From Stropharia rugosoannulata (taxonomy: Eukaryota; Basidiomycota; Agaricomycetes; Agaricales; Strophariaceae), in the NCBI GenBank assembly GCA_028532985.1, contig JANCIK010000010.1, positions 744,001 through 808,000 on the forward strand: 64,000 nucleotides of DNA, in the 5' to 3' direction. How positions within the stretch are numbered: the first letter of the stretch is position 1; the number at the start of each line of letters is the position of its first letter. The translations under genes and the position numbers were made by a program. Shown one piece after another: positions 22,629 to 34,481 of this stretch. The notes below the pieces were generated by a model. It ran no database searches. It was not told the origin of the DNA and saw nothing but the letters and a program-made list of their open reading frames with translations.

Positions 22629-24801
22629 CTAGGCGTCTTCGTTCTCATCCTCGTCATTCTCTTCCTCGTTGTCCTCACCCTCATCATCCTCACTCTCGTC
22701 ATCACGAGCCTTTTGTTGTTTCAACATGCTATTGTTGGCCGCTCCACTCCCAGCTTGTTCTTCCTTGCCCACACCGTCCGAGTCAGCCTCGCTATCCGTC
22801 TCACCAGTGCGACCTGCCAGCTGAGTGCGTATGCGATCCAGGGCTTCTCCTGCTAAGCTTTGATGATGGTCACAGTTGTCCAACGCCCCTGCATGACACC
22901 TGCGCGCAATTAAAGGCAGAACAGATTGCACAAAATATTGACTTACAAAGCACGCGTATGCATTTTCTTTCACAGTCCACGAACAACATCCGGATTGAGC
23001 TTTGCCCATTGCTCGACGTCCAACCGAAAAACACTGTGACGTTTGGTCATGTCCTTCTCCCACATCATAACTTTGACACGCTTTCCTGTAGTCCATTCAT
23101 CGATGCAAAAGTCAATCTGGGAAGACAAGGTAAGCATCAGAATGTAAGATGCCATTGGCTACAACATACGACGGTCATGACCAAAGCTATGGTCTCCAAC
23201 GGAATTGGGTTGAACATTTTACTAAACACGACACCTTGTGAAATTTTCCCATCAAACCAAATGGCTTGGATGGCGAGCAACAAAATCTTTCCCTCCACGA
23301 AACCAACGAGGTTAATGCGGTCCTGAACATTTCTGGTCAGTTCGATTGCACAATGGTCAAATGAAGACCTACTTTGTAATGAAAAGCAGAGTCACGTTTC
23401 AGTTCTGTAACTAACGCCATGTTATGCTTGATTGCGAGCTTTGACTCTTCCGAACGAAAACCAAAATGCCCTACAATCAACGGACGAATCGTCTGCAAGA
23501 TGTGACCTCGGATCTGTGAAGCCCGGGACCGGATCTTTCATGGTTGTAGTCAGGAAAATAATAACATGGAACACAGGTACTTACTATCACAATGATAGGG
23601 TCAATGAGTTGATATTTCTCTTCCGCATATTTGCCTGCATGTTTCCAGCTACTCCGAACCCACTTGTTACGTCTGGCAATGTCGGGGAATGCGTCTCGTG
23701 TGGAGATCATGCACTCGTATTCCGACGCGGCTCGCAGTATCAAAGCCTGTACCACATCAGAGTAATCAGCTGCTTTGGGCCGCTTACCTTGCGCCAGCAC
23801 GCAATGTAGGCAAGGTAAGAGCACTCTTCCCCTCAAGGACGGAAGCTGACTTCATGGCAATCGTCTGATTCGCAAGGTTAAGTTTCTTGGCGGCAGGCAG
23901 TTGTTCTGTAATGTCGCTATTTTGAGAGGACCGTGGTACAACGGTCTGACTGCCAGTGTTGGAGGAATTGGAGCTCTCATCTGCATGGCTGGGTGGGCAT
24001 GGTTGTTCCGGGGATGGCGGAGGGGTTTCAAAATGGTCATTTGCACTCGCACCCATAGCAAGTTTGAAGGCTGTTGATGACACGCGGGGGGTTCCGTCTG
24101 GAATTCGTGACGCAGCAGGACCAATGCGCTTGAGCTTTTTTTTCTGGGCGGTTTCCGACAGCGCAAGTGATGGAACAGGGAGCAGAGTCATCTAGGCGGG
24201 GATTTAGTGTACATATATACAATGAGTGTGGTTAACGCACCGATTGGCCATAGAACTGGGGCTCCGGCTCCTCACTTTCATACTCTGCTTCTTCCTCGGG
24301 CTCGCCATCCTTCGCAGACATGGCATGGATTTCCTTTTGGAGCTGTTTGAGCTTCTTCCTTTTGGCATCCACGGTCTCTTGAGCTATGCAGAGCATGAGT
24401 CAGTAATGACGAATATAAATCACCACCTCTTACCAGATTGTATAACCTTAACAGACGGTTTGCGCTTGCGCTTGCCATGCCCTTCAACCTCGACTTCCGG
24501 CTCTGGTTCTGTTTTGTCTCTGGTGAAAAATGTGAAAATGGCAGGCAGTACGGGCATAAAACTCACCCTCTATGGCACTAACAGTCTGGCGTCCCTGCTT
24601 GCAGCGGCAGATGCCTTGGTTATCTGATTCGGCATCAGAACCTACAGGGCATGAAAGGAACTTGGGTGAGCCAGGATATTTCTGAATAAGTAAAAACAGA
24701 CCATTGACCACAGTGCGGGCGCGTTTGGATTTGGCCGGTGGCGGTGGGGGTGTGTTCTCAGCTGATTCATCCGTCTCCGAGGAGGAAGATGCTCGTCCCA
24801 T
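22629..24801 (-). pseudogene. DUF6532-domain protein of the Plavaka element, with an in-frame stop
   Basis: Exons on the minus strand: 24702-24801, 24567-24641, 24434-24527, 24241-24383, about 23825-24191, about 23585-23790, 23373-23534, 23170-23322, 22947-23116 and 22629-22899. The first half is low-complexity with the basic cluster GKRKRK. The DUF6532 region (KRPKAADYSDVVQALILRA, RPLIVGHFGF, PIPLETIALVM, DFCIDEWTTGKR) is typical of agaricomycetes; its function is unknown. The frame changes near 23,790-23,825 without a clear intron, although a 37 nt GT..AG gap would fit. A TGA at 22,970-22,972 stops the frame, which otherwise continues into a long acidic tail. Either the tail is lost or the gene is inactive. 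Confidence 0.7.
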
Positions 24802-25178
24802 AGTGTCGGATAATGCAGATAGGGCGAGTAAGGTGGATGTTGAGGTTCAAGAACGACGACCCGGACGGCTGGATGTACCCCCAAGACTTTGTCGGAACAA
24901 TCGAGAAAATTTCTTCTATTCGATTCAAATTTTGGTTAGTCACGTCTAAAAGAAACGTATTACGCACAACACTTACCTCGGTCGTAAAAGTACGAATTTG
25001 CATCCATTTGTATGAGCCTGTGGGGGAAGGGGAGCGCTGAGCGAGACGGGTAGACGATGCGTGAGGTGGGGCAGGACAATCAAAAACTCACCTTGCAACA
25101 CTTTGTTGGTGCGTATTTGCGTACCACGCGGAACTGCTTACCTCAAACGTGATTACGCATATATGTATAGAGTCTATG
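24802..25178. other. Intergenic region between the two minus-strand Plavaka genes
   Basis: No supported gene. It holds the 3' end region of the transposase gene and presumably the promoter of the DUF6532 gene. No repeat or known site was recognised. Confidence 0.4.
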
Positions 25179-28100
25179 CTATCGCATAAGTCGACGACGT
25201 TTTTCTCTCTGAGCATCCCTTGCTTCGATTGTGTCCAGATGGCGATCAATCTGATATCGAAGCAAATAAAAATCATAATTTCGGGTGTACAGATTGAGGT
25301 AGAACGATTTTGCCTCTTCAATCACGGTGTCAGGGCTCCAACCGCAGCGCCGGCGTGTCCCAAACACTGGCATTAGATGGCAGGATTGGCGCAGAGCCGC
25401 CAATGGGATTATAGAAGCACGGCATTTGTGATTGTGTGAAGAAAAAGAACTGTGACACATGCCAATGATATTCGTAGGCGCTGAAATAGGTTTGAACCAA
25501 TGAAGATACACCAACAGGTCGGCGTAGATGCTCTCGAACTGGCGGGGCAGCCGGAAAATTAAGCGCACTTGAGCCAGACCGATTTCTACAGGGTATAAAA
25601 ATAAAATATGTCGTTAGATTCGTGCAAAGGGTCATTCAGAGAGACTTACCTTTCAGTGGATCTATTAGTGGGTCTACTAGTCGCCTGGCATTCCCGCTGC
25701 ACGCCTTCTCCTTCTCCCTTCCCGTTCCACACTCTCTGGCAGGTTGGTTCACCAATACTGTACTAAATTGGGGCGGTCCAGCCTTCTTGAGTTTTCCTTG
25801 AGGCGTCGTCCTGGCGGGCGTGCCTTGATGTGCATATATTCTGTCTCGTATGCCGTCGTGACCAATATCAGGCAATGGCGGAAGGAATAGAGTGGCACTG
25901 CAGTACACTTGAATGGTGGGCGAATTGCAAATGGCTGGAATCACAGCAGCAGGGATAACACCAAGGCCAGTCAGCGACGTTTTGAGATGGACAGCAAAAT
26001 CCAGGGCTTTGAAATGAGACTCGGCCAGGGTGGACACAGGCATCCGTGGGTGGGCTGGAGTCTTTGCCAGCGCCCATTTAACACCGTCCGGCGCGTCGTG
26101 AGACTCGAACGTGGCGAGATCATCGTCATCCTCGTTTGGATTGCCCTTGTCCCGGTCATGCTCGCCCAATTGAATACTGGTATTTGAGTTGATGAGATCA
26201 CTCTTCTGACCGCCATCATAGCCCGGAACAGCCCACTGCAGATACTTGCCAAATAGATGAACAGACTCCTGGTGCTGCAACCATCTTGTCATTTGCTCGA
26301 TGTAGTCATCGTGTTTGTTACTCGCTCGGTAACCACATTTGGCCAAATCAATGTGAAGCCACTCCGTGTTCTCAGTATTGTACCCGTCGGTAGTACCGTG
26401 AGTGCGAATGAATTCGATGTAATGACTGATGTTATGCACCTTACTGATCGCAAAATCGTCCCAGATACCTAATTCAATGAATACTTTCTTGTTCTCGTGG
26501 AAACGAATCCAGGCAGCGCGAAGGTGGTCAAGTGATTCTTCGGTATGCCTCTCCAGATGAGAATAATAAATGAAATCAATAACACCCCGGACAGCGCCCA
26601 GCACGTGTTCATCTTTGACACTGCCGGCTAAGACTCCCAGAAAGACCTTTTCCATCATTTTATGCTCTGTGCCGGTCCACTGCGTCGTCAGTGAGATACC
26701 CTTCTTGAAATTACGGATGTCCAGGTGCCACGACATGGCCTTGAAACGCGCGTCCAGTTCCGCCTGCTGATCTTTCCGTTTGGCTTCGTCGACAGCATCT
26801 GTTGCCCAGGTTGCAATGTGATCCTTGAAAACACCTTTATGTAATTGATGCAGGAGATCCGGGGTAAAGCAGTCGAAGATATTGCAGTGGGGAAGATCCA
26901 TCCAGAACGGGTTGACGAGTCTTAATTTGTTATCATTGTAATATGCCGATTTGAATCCTTTGGCTTGAGCATAGATAGCTTCCATGGTTTTTGTGGGCTC
27001 GCGACGTGGTCTGAGGGTATGCGGGTCCCCACGGTCTGTGGATGGAACGGTGCATGTCGGACAGCAGCTCTCCTTGACACAAGCCACCAGGCATTGCTCA
27101 GGGTAGTTGGCAATGTATGATGCAAGGATAGGATAAACCCTGCGTATCATTCCATCTGTGCAGGTCATATCGACCCCATTACGGCCTGCAGTGACCAAAG
27201 GCTCGAGTAACTTCTTCATGCATGTATGGAAGATTTGATGGCTCTCGTGTTTGCAGCGTTCTTTGGTTGAAAAGCAGGTGAGCTTGGGCACAGGCATGTA
27301 ACTGATTAACACCATAGCCCGCTGAGATGGTTGACGGCGAATATCTTTGCTGATGTTGCCCAATGTCAGATACACCGGCCATGCGCTCTTATCCCCGCTG
27401 AACTGTGTAAGCTGGGTCTTATCAGACGACAAGATTATTGGGGCAATGGTGGCCCCATGCGGCAAACGCCCCTGCCTCGTATGAGCCTCATAGACTCGTG
27501 TACAGGAGAACATACTCACCTGCATATTCCACCACCAGTCGCCCGTCCAAGTCTCGCTGTATTCCCGCTTGTCAAATGCGTTGTTCTTGTATATGCAACA
27601 TGGCGCATATGCCATTTTCTTCCTGAATGCGGGATTCCCCAACAGCTCAGCGGTGCATTTAACAGGATCACGGAGCCATAATTCTAAGTCTTCAATTTGC
27701 GGGTTCCCATGGGCATCCCGAACGTCACCCGTCAATCGATATGGCGCACAACGCCATCCCTCGCCCCGTGGTAACTGGTCTATGCGTTTTTGCATGGCAC
27801 GCGCATTGTGGAATGCGGGATTCACGTCGTTCCGGATCTGTTGACAGCTCAGCTCAGGATAGGCGGCTCGGAGGAGATAATGAACACTTACCGCAGATAA
27901 CTTCAGAAATTTGTCACATTGGGCGTTACTGACCCCAGAATCCGTAAGCCACTGAGTAATCTCCCATTCCTTCAACATCTCAAACGGATACCATGGCTCG
28001 ACGCCATCCGCCTCTTGCTCCTTCTTGAGTGATTCAAAGTGAGTGGTTCCTCGCCTGTATGCGATGCCGGCTGGTGTCAGATATTCTTCCAGATATGTGG

Positions 28101-28461
28101 TATGAATGTCCTCCTCAAAAGTGTCTGAGTCCCCTGTGACATCCTGCATGGTTGTACGGCGGCTGTTTGTGCTCGCAGGGTGTTGTAGGGATGCAGGTTT
28201 TCCCGCCGTTTGTGGGATATCACAGTGCTCTGGAGGAACAAAATTACCCTAAGACTCCATGGCAGAAAACTCACAATCTGGTTCTACGTCTGAATCATCC
28301 GATCCTGGTTCGCTTTGGCTGCCACTCCGAGCCAATCTGGCAGACAGGGCGGCCAGCTTCTTCTTGCATGCTTGCATTTGGATGATGTGTGTATTCAGAC
28401 CGCGTAATGTCGGCACAACCTTGCTGCAAAATTGACAGATGTAAACGCGGTTTGGGGGCAT
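25179..28461 (-). CDS. Plavaka transposase (CACTA-like), about 1,050 residues
   Basis: Exons on the minus strand: 28275-28461, 25650-28229 and 25179-25585. The short first exon encodes a Cys/His finger (YICQFCSKVV, then THIIQMQAC). The main exon holds the Plavaka core: WTGDWWWNMQ, SSDKTQLTQFSGDKSAWPVY, LVACVKESCCPTC, FDCFTPDLLHQLHKGVFKDH and NTENTEWLHIDLAKCGYRAS. The last exon gives the C-terminal GLAQVRLIFRLPRQFES and FYLNLY blocks. The 45 nt first intron fits well, but the codon formed across it is TAG (T from exon 1, AG from exon 2), a stop that a C-to-T change would create. Translation from the ATG at 28,149 would still give most of the protein. Activity is therefore uncertain. Confidence 0.85.
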
Positions 28462-28823
28462 GAGTAGCAAAGAATTTAGAAAATGTGGAATAAAACGCGA
28501 CTGGACGAGACTCAACGCGTCTCACCGGATCAAAAAATTGCCCGTGTGCCAAAAGTCACATGTGCTTTAGACTAAAGCAGTACCTATGCAATGATGTTCT
28601 CCTCTGCGCCCTGACTATCACGCACTTCGCCATGCACTACTCATGTACCACACCAGCCTTCCAATGCTACTGGTCAGCCCCACACTGCGCTATTGCTTAT
28701 GTTCGGAGCAGTAAGATCAGTTTAATTCTCTGCGGCATGAATCTCGTTATGTTTATTCCATGACCGCTATTTATTTTCTAGTACTTTGTTCCACTTTCTT
28801 CTCCAATACGCTCATCGCAACTC
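28462..28823. promoter_or_regulatory. Divergent promoter region between the Plavaka transposase and the first plus-strand gene
   Basis: About 360 bp between divergent start codons at 28,461 (minus) and 28,824 (plus). No coding sequence is supported. It is presumed to hold both promoters; no specific motif was identified. Confidence 0.35.
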
Positions 28824-29518
28824 ATGGCAAAACACGCTAAACCATCGAACAAGAAAAAGTCTCCACGACTGCGCCCGAAATTCGCTGGGGCAGCTGCCCT
28901 GTTGGCGACTCCTGCGCCCACTCCGGCCACTCCCACCCCCTTGGCGTCCCAGCCATTAGGACTCCTCGCGCAGCAATCATCCCCATCGCTCTCCATTACC
29001 CCATCAGAAGATATTTTAATGAGCCCAACTGTATCATTATTTAGGCACCATTTTGTGCGCAACAACTTGTGAGTGATGTTCTTGATTTATCAATATCTCA
29101 AGATTGACTTAGTCCTAATTTGCAGGAAGGAGCGCAATGGTGATGGGCCGCTTCGAGCTCACGTCGCGGCAGGGCTACATCAGTTCAAGGAGACCCGCAA
29201 GAAACGGTCCCCCTCTCCCGAAGGTTTATATCTCTTTACAATGACTCTATGATGTCCCAGTTCTGAAGTTATGTCACAGTTCCCATCATAATTCAGGCGC
29301 AAATTGCACGTCTGGAGCACAAATTGGCTCAGGCAAATATCCGTTTGGACGACCAGAACGTGGTTATTGGCCAGTTGTGTGAACTACTCGACAATGTATC
29401 AAAGGAGCGCATTTCCGGGCTATTGTATCGCGCTCGGAAAACCGAGAAATTGGCTGCTGCATTGACCACGGAGTTGGAGGAATTGCAAGACGATATGTTA
29501 CTGGGGCTGACTGACTAG
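28824..29518 (+). CDS. Small basic coiled-coil protein, 193 residues, three exons
   Basis: Exons 28824-29068, 29126-29223 and 29280-29518 sum to 194 codons with GT..AG introns of about 57 nt. The start MAKHAKPSNKKKSPRLRP is strongly basic, and an Ala/Pro/Thr linker follows. The last exon is an amphipathic helix (QIARLEHKLAQANIRLDDQ, then RARKTEKLAAALTTELEEL) likely to form a coiled coil. No known domain. It lies inside the Plavaka element next to two other small genes in the same direction, so I infer an element-encoded nuclear accessory protein. Confidence 0.65.
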
Positions 29519-29852
29519 GACTCATTGCTGCAGCAGCACCGATAATAGGTCCTTAATTATTATCGTACATATGCATGTTCACGTACTTAGAAAATAATAG
29601 CCCAATGCGGCCTGTGAAAGTTTGTGTCACCATCAGCCACACGATGCTTTCTTTCTTTCGTCGATCCACATTCAACTACCCAGCGTTTCCCATCCTTCGT
29701 CGCTGGGCATATCAATGACCCCTGGCATATTCATTACAGCGGCTGCCCATTGTTTTCCCCCAAAAAATCTGACTCATGCATACTCTGTCCGACATATAAA
29801 ACTGACCTCACTACCCGCCTAGTATTCGCCAAACCCGTTTTGAGATGCCCTA

Positions 29853-30749
29853 ATGCATCGCACATCCCGCCACAAGAAACCTGGTTCGCAGGTCGTGCGT
29901 GCCAGACGGACTCGAAACATCCAGATATCTGTGACTGCAGCAGGCAAAAGGCGAGCTATATCGGAGGACAGGTGAGCATCAAAACCATTGCGCTGGCATT
30001 TTACCACTGGACATTTTCATAGCACTAGCTCTCATAGATCCACGTCCGTCTTGTCTTCTCAGGCTGAGAGCAAGCAGGATGGGTATAACTTGACCCAAAA
30101 GACCCAGGTGATGCTCTTGAAAGATGCCAGGTTTGGTGTCACTCTGTCTGCAGGTCAGTCATCTGCAGGTAAGTCATTCCCAGTGTTTTCCGCTCGAGCT
30201 GTGCAGATATTCAGCAGCCGTCACTATGCAGCCTCACAATCCACCTTCGTCCAGGCATCGTCCGCCACTGCTGAAGCTATGGCGACCGTGGAGATTGGAA
30301 TAATTCCTGCTGCAGACACCTCTTACTACCCGTCGACGGGTACTGCAGGTGCTCTTCCAGTCCCCGCCATTACACCCCCCGCCATTTCAACCATATCTGC
30401 CACGGCGTCGACGTCAGCCCGGGCCGTTCCACAGGAGACCCCCGGTGTAGACAACTCGCAAGTTCAATATCTACTTGGCCTCATGATTGATCATGCACGC
30501 ACAGCGGACACACGGCGTATCAAGGAGCTCGAAAAACAAGTTGAACAACATGAAAACCGTCTGAAACACGGTCACAGCGCTGCCTGGGACATACATGCCA
30601 ATATAAGCCACTGCTTTGAAAAGGCCGAGAAGATCAATAACGACATGGCGTCCATCATCACGCGCGTCAAGGATTTGCATGACAACTTGTCCTCAATTGC
30701 GCACGACCTGGACTTCAGCATGGAGCTGTCGTTGGGCATTGCCCGTTAG
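29853..30749 (+). CDS. Coiled-coil protein of the Plavaka element, 276 residues, two exons
   Basis: Exons 29853-29971 and 30038-30749 sum to 277 codons. The start MHRTSRHKKPGSQVVRARRT is basic. The middle is Pro/Thr/Ser-rich. The C-terminal 100 residues (RRIKELEKQVEQHENRLKH, then HDNLSSIAHDLDF) form a predicted coiled coil. A further intron in exon 2 near 30,150-30,215 is possible, because GTAAGT and CAG are present, but the frame stays open without it. Function unknown; it resembles its two plus-strand neighbours in layout. Confidence 0.6.
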
Positions 30750-30954
30750 GTATTTATGTACTGTGGTACTACAATGCTGAAATTGTTATAAGTTCACTTG
30801 TTTGACCATTGTTTAAAGCTCGGAATTTAGCGTTCAGATGTGATTGATAAACAAATGATCAGACTTAAGCTGAGTCATTGTTTTCTTTTTTTTTTGGTCT
30901 TTCATTCTTCTACATTGATTCTCTGGCCACTCGACAGCATTCCCTACTGCTGCA

Positions 30955-32013
30955 ATGGCAGTATCATCGCTGTCAGGTTCCCCAAGAGGACGTTCTACCC
31001 CGTCTCGATCCAGCCGCAACTCGCCCTCGCCTTCTAAACTTCTTGCATTCCGTCCAGGGGGATACCCACGCCCAAAACGTCGCATTCCACATTCAACTGA
31101 GTTTGCATCGTTCTCAAGCTTAAGCAGGTGAGCAACTCAAATAGAGGATGTCATGCATCGTCGTTAAAACTCATTGTATTTAGTCAATCTTTTCCAGACA
31201 AGTTGCGCGGCGACATGAGCATAGGCACTGAGCAGGGCCTTTCCACCCTCAGCAGACCCGTCCCTCAAACTCCAAAAATTGAGCAGTCGGATGAGCAGGA
31301 GGGCAGAGAGCGACCAGTTGCGGGCTCACCGGGCCAGGACGAGCCTGATGATTCGGTGGCCGCAGGGTCTGGGATAACTGGCAGGTGTGTAGTACTATGA
31401 TATTCCCTTCGGCCAATGCTCCAAGTGGTCACTTTCTTACTGTTATCTTAGTATCCCAATCTTTGGTCCCGAGACGCAACATCATCTCATGAATGTCTTC
31501 TCCACCGTTCTGCAGAAGCATGGGCCGTTGTTCAAAACAACCACTCTTCCACATGATGTGGCACTGCCCCAGCCTGGCACCGATTCAATCAGTCCAGCCT
31601 TTCCAGCCTCAACCTCCGAGTTGGATGAGTCGAGTGAGACAGAAGATGAAACTCAACCTATGACTGCGAAGGGGACAACGATGGTAGTAGAGGAGTCCCG
31701 GTCTTTGGTTGAAGGCCCCGACTCACTGGGCTCTGAGGACGATTCAATGACTGCTGCGCCGCCCGTAACCTCCTTGGTGCTCATGGAGGAAATGAAGGAT
31801 ACGGTAAATGTTTTATTCGAAATATGCGGCGACCAGGAGTGCAGTTACAATGTCCTCAACTCCACATTTGAGCGGTACCTCGATGCTAGGCAGAGGGAGC
31901 TGAGGGAAGAAGCGGAGCTGATCTCTAATATGCTTGCTATTCGCTCATCATGCGCGGAGACGCAGACAGGTGTTCATAGAATAACTAATATGCTCGGTGG
32001 TATACATAAGTAG
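30955..32013 (+). CDS. Third small plus-strand protein of the Plavaka element
   Basis: Exon 1 (30955-31131) starts MAVSSLSGSPRGRSTPSRSS, a Ser/Arg/Pro-rich basic stretch. Exon 2 (from about 31,215 to 31,384) and exon 3 (31452-32013) are acidic and end in a helical region (STFERYLDARQRELREEAEL). The exon 2/3 junction is clean; the exon 1/2 junction is not settled, since the nearest good acceptor gives a stop and a weaker one at ATGAG keeps the frame. No known domain. Confidence 0.5.
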
Positions 32014-32364
32014 TAAATGTAGTAAGATAGTTAGTATTTATTGTCCGTAATGCTTATGAGAATGGTAATGAAGATATACTGTGAACAGTTAATAACTATA
32101 TTGCATAGGTATTCCTGTGTACAATTGTCCTTAGCTACTTAGGCAGCCCTGGGTCTGCATTGCCCCAATAGGCATAGGTCACATATATTGTGACCTATGC
32201 TGTGCTATGTGACTGTCTACATTATCCGAGTCGCCGTGATAGAGGCCGGGCAATCTACTGGGTGCAATGGTGCGCAGCATAGGCCGTGTAGGCATGGCAC
32301 ACATCTACTGTGGCTACATACTGGGCAGTGCATACTACATAGCAAAATGTTTTTTCCAGATGTA
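32014..32364. repeat. Right subterminal region and terminal repeat of the Plavaka element
   Basis: No gene. It holds a short palindromic stretch (cataggtcacatatattgtgacctatg) and motifs shared with the left end (ggctacata, catagcaaa), then the inverted terminal repeat ending at 32,364/32,365. In this field the palindrome is best taken as 'ataggtcac .. gtgacctat'. Confidence 0.5.
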
Positions 32365-32789
32365 GGACAGAGGCAGTAAGCGGAAACTACAAACTCGCAC
32401 TTGACCTATGTTGCGAAGCACTGGAAATTACAGAACGGCATGGTCTCAGCACTGGATTTACTGGCTCATTATTACGCCTACAGTCATCGTACTTGATAGT
32501 CCTGAAGCGCTATGACGAGGTTGAAGATGCCCTTCAAAAGTCCCTCAAATTTGCACAAATTCGAGGTTCATTCCTGAGCATTGCACAGGTTCTGGATAAG
32601 CTTGCCTATATCTCTACCAAACAAGGGAATTTAGATCAAGCTACCCAGCTCTACACCGAGGCACAGGTGCACTTTGGAAAGGTGCCATCTAAACTTGACG
32701 GATTGGGGGCGAAGTTAAGATGTGAAAGAAACATTGAAGCACTAGCTAGTGGTCGCCTTGATGACATTGAAGAGCCCTTGCTCTATTAG
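32365..32789 (+). pseudogene. Severed C-terminal TPR part of the STAND/NLR-like gene
   Basis: The frame begins inside the codon split by the Plavaka insertion (TTG G at 22,261-22,264 plus GG ACA at 32,365) and runs to TAG at 32,787-32,789. It encodes about three TPR-like helix pairs: AVSGNYKLALDLCCEALEI, RYDEVEDALQKSLKFAQ and QGNLDQATQLYTEAQVHF. A junction giving CLRLLG followed by TEAVSGNY matches the usual TPR layout of these proteins. No start or promoter of its own is seen, so it is probably not expressed. Confidence 0.8.
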
Positions 32790-34481
32790 CTTTTTGTTTT
32801 TGTTTATGTATGCCTTATATTAATTAATCCCTTTTCATGTAAGCAGGGATTGACAAATTTGCAGTTTAGGATCATTCTGAAGTTATCTTGCTAGCTGAAC
32901 TTTATACGTTGACTTTCTATTATTAATATTTTTGTACCACATTCAGACAACTTTCAGATGGAAAATTATGCTCTACCAAACAGATGTCATGGCAGGCTGT
33001 TTGATCTCGTTGATTACTCAATTATAGAGAAAAGTATGTTTATTATGTACTAAGGTTTACTTATGTACACAAATCATAGTTCATGATTACAAGGACCGCG
33101 TGGACACAGATGGCCCAACAATCAGCCATCTACAGGAGCTAAGAGATCGCGTCTGGGCCTTTTCATTGAGCTGGAGATGAACTTGAGTGCCAAATGGTTA
33201 TGGGTGACAGCTGCAGGTGGAAGAGTCGGGTAGGAGAGCGCCGGGGGGACATGCTTGTGGGGATGCAATGTCAATATGGCGGTCAGCCAAATTGACGACG
33301 GCAACAGTAACTGCGTATCAGGCGAGGACACACCCGCACCTTCCGTGCGTTCAGGATGACGAGGGTAGAGCGAGATCATAGCTATGAAGAATACGAGTCC
33401 ATATCCGCACTTTCTCTGGTGCTTGCGGACACGCGTGTGTCGGGAACACGAAGGCAGATGCGGAGACTTGACTAAGTAGGTGGGGATTCAACCACTTGCC
33501 CGGAGATAACAAGAAATAACAGGCTGAGAACTGAGACTCAAAACAAGCAGTATGAGCCGTATGTTTCAAAAACGCGTTCTGAAACGTGGCTCAGAGGAGA
33601 CAGCCATATACCACGCACCTTCACTGGAGGTTTATAATACCAAGGACGATGCCACCAGAGCCAGTGTTGGATATACAGGGCAGTGCTCAGTCGGGATATG
33701 GGCATACTATGCACATCCATTTTGGAGTCTACTGTGTCCTGGGTGAGGAAGAGGGGGTCCATAGGTCCACGAGACGTAGGGAGGATGACAGGAGAAAGGG
33801 AAGCAGACACACTCCTTGCAGACTTCGGAGGTGGCTTCGGACAAGGTTGTATATGTGCGGTCCCAGGCTCGAGATCATAGCGTGCTTCTGAACGTGGTGG
33901 GAGGCGGGTTTGCGGAAAGGGATATTGCTAGTTCGTGATATACCCATGCCAACAAACCTGGAGCAAATAAAAGATAAATTCGGTGATCAGGACTTCACTA
34001 CGAGGTGAAACAGCTACCCGAGTCAAGCCAACTGAAGAAACGGGGGTGAAACCCCAAGACTGCGCCGTATATGCCAATATCATGTCTTCATAGTGAGAGG
34101 GAGGGGAGAGCAAGGTAATGTATAGACATGGCAGGGGGTTGATGTATCCGTAAGAGGAGACTTGTATGCATTATTAGAGACCATACAGGGAGCAGGAACA
34201 GTTTCGGGACAAAGGAACACAGGTATGTGTTAGTGGGGCCGGAGTACAGACATGGTGAACTCAGATGCAGGGACAGAGGCAGAACCTGATGAAGAATCCA
34301 TGCATGGGCTGGGAGGAGAGCGAACAATTGACAGCGCGCCGTCTGCTTCGTGATTTATACGTGCTTACCGTAGAAGCCTGCCTGTGCCCCTTAGGCATTC
34401 CTTCACGTTTATATGCATCCTGCGTACAGTGTATTGTCCGCAATGGATAATCTGTACATTGTGGTTGGAGAGATGTTCTAT
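32790..34481. other. Region between the NLR-like gene and the giant element; no supported gene
   Basis: Short open frames occur on both strands (for example 33,538-33,810 minus and 33,586-33,891 plus), but none shows a recognisable motif, splice pattern or clear start. 33,120-34,470 has higher GC than the AT-rich stretch before it and could hold a decayed gene. Confidence 0.35.

Larger units (their letters stand above)
22265..32364. mobile_element. Plavaka (CACTA-like) DNA transposon, 10.1 kb, five genes
   Basis: Both ends are imperfect inverted repeats: the left starts CTACATCAGGAATAAAAAAC and the right, read inward, CTACATCTGGAAAAAAC, followed by ATTT..ATGTAG in both. Subterminal motifs such as GGCTACAT and ACATAGCA occur near both ends. 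Inside are a Plavaka transposase and a DUF6532 gene on the minus strand and three small genes on the plus strand. The element lies inside the TPR region of the NLR-like gene. Its exact end is uncertain by one base and no clear target duplication is seen; removal of 22,265-32,364 restores the host frame. Confidence 0.8.

Noticed and set aside
33122..34450. Several 60-100 codon frames between the NLR-like gene and the giant element
   Set aside because: No motifs, no consistent splice signals, and open frames occur on both strands at the same place, as expected by chance in GC-richer DNA.
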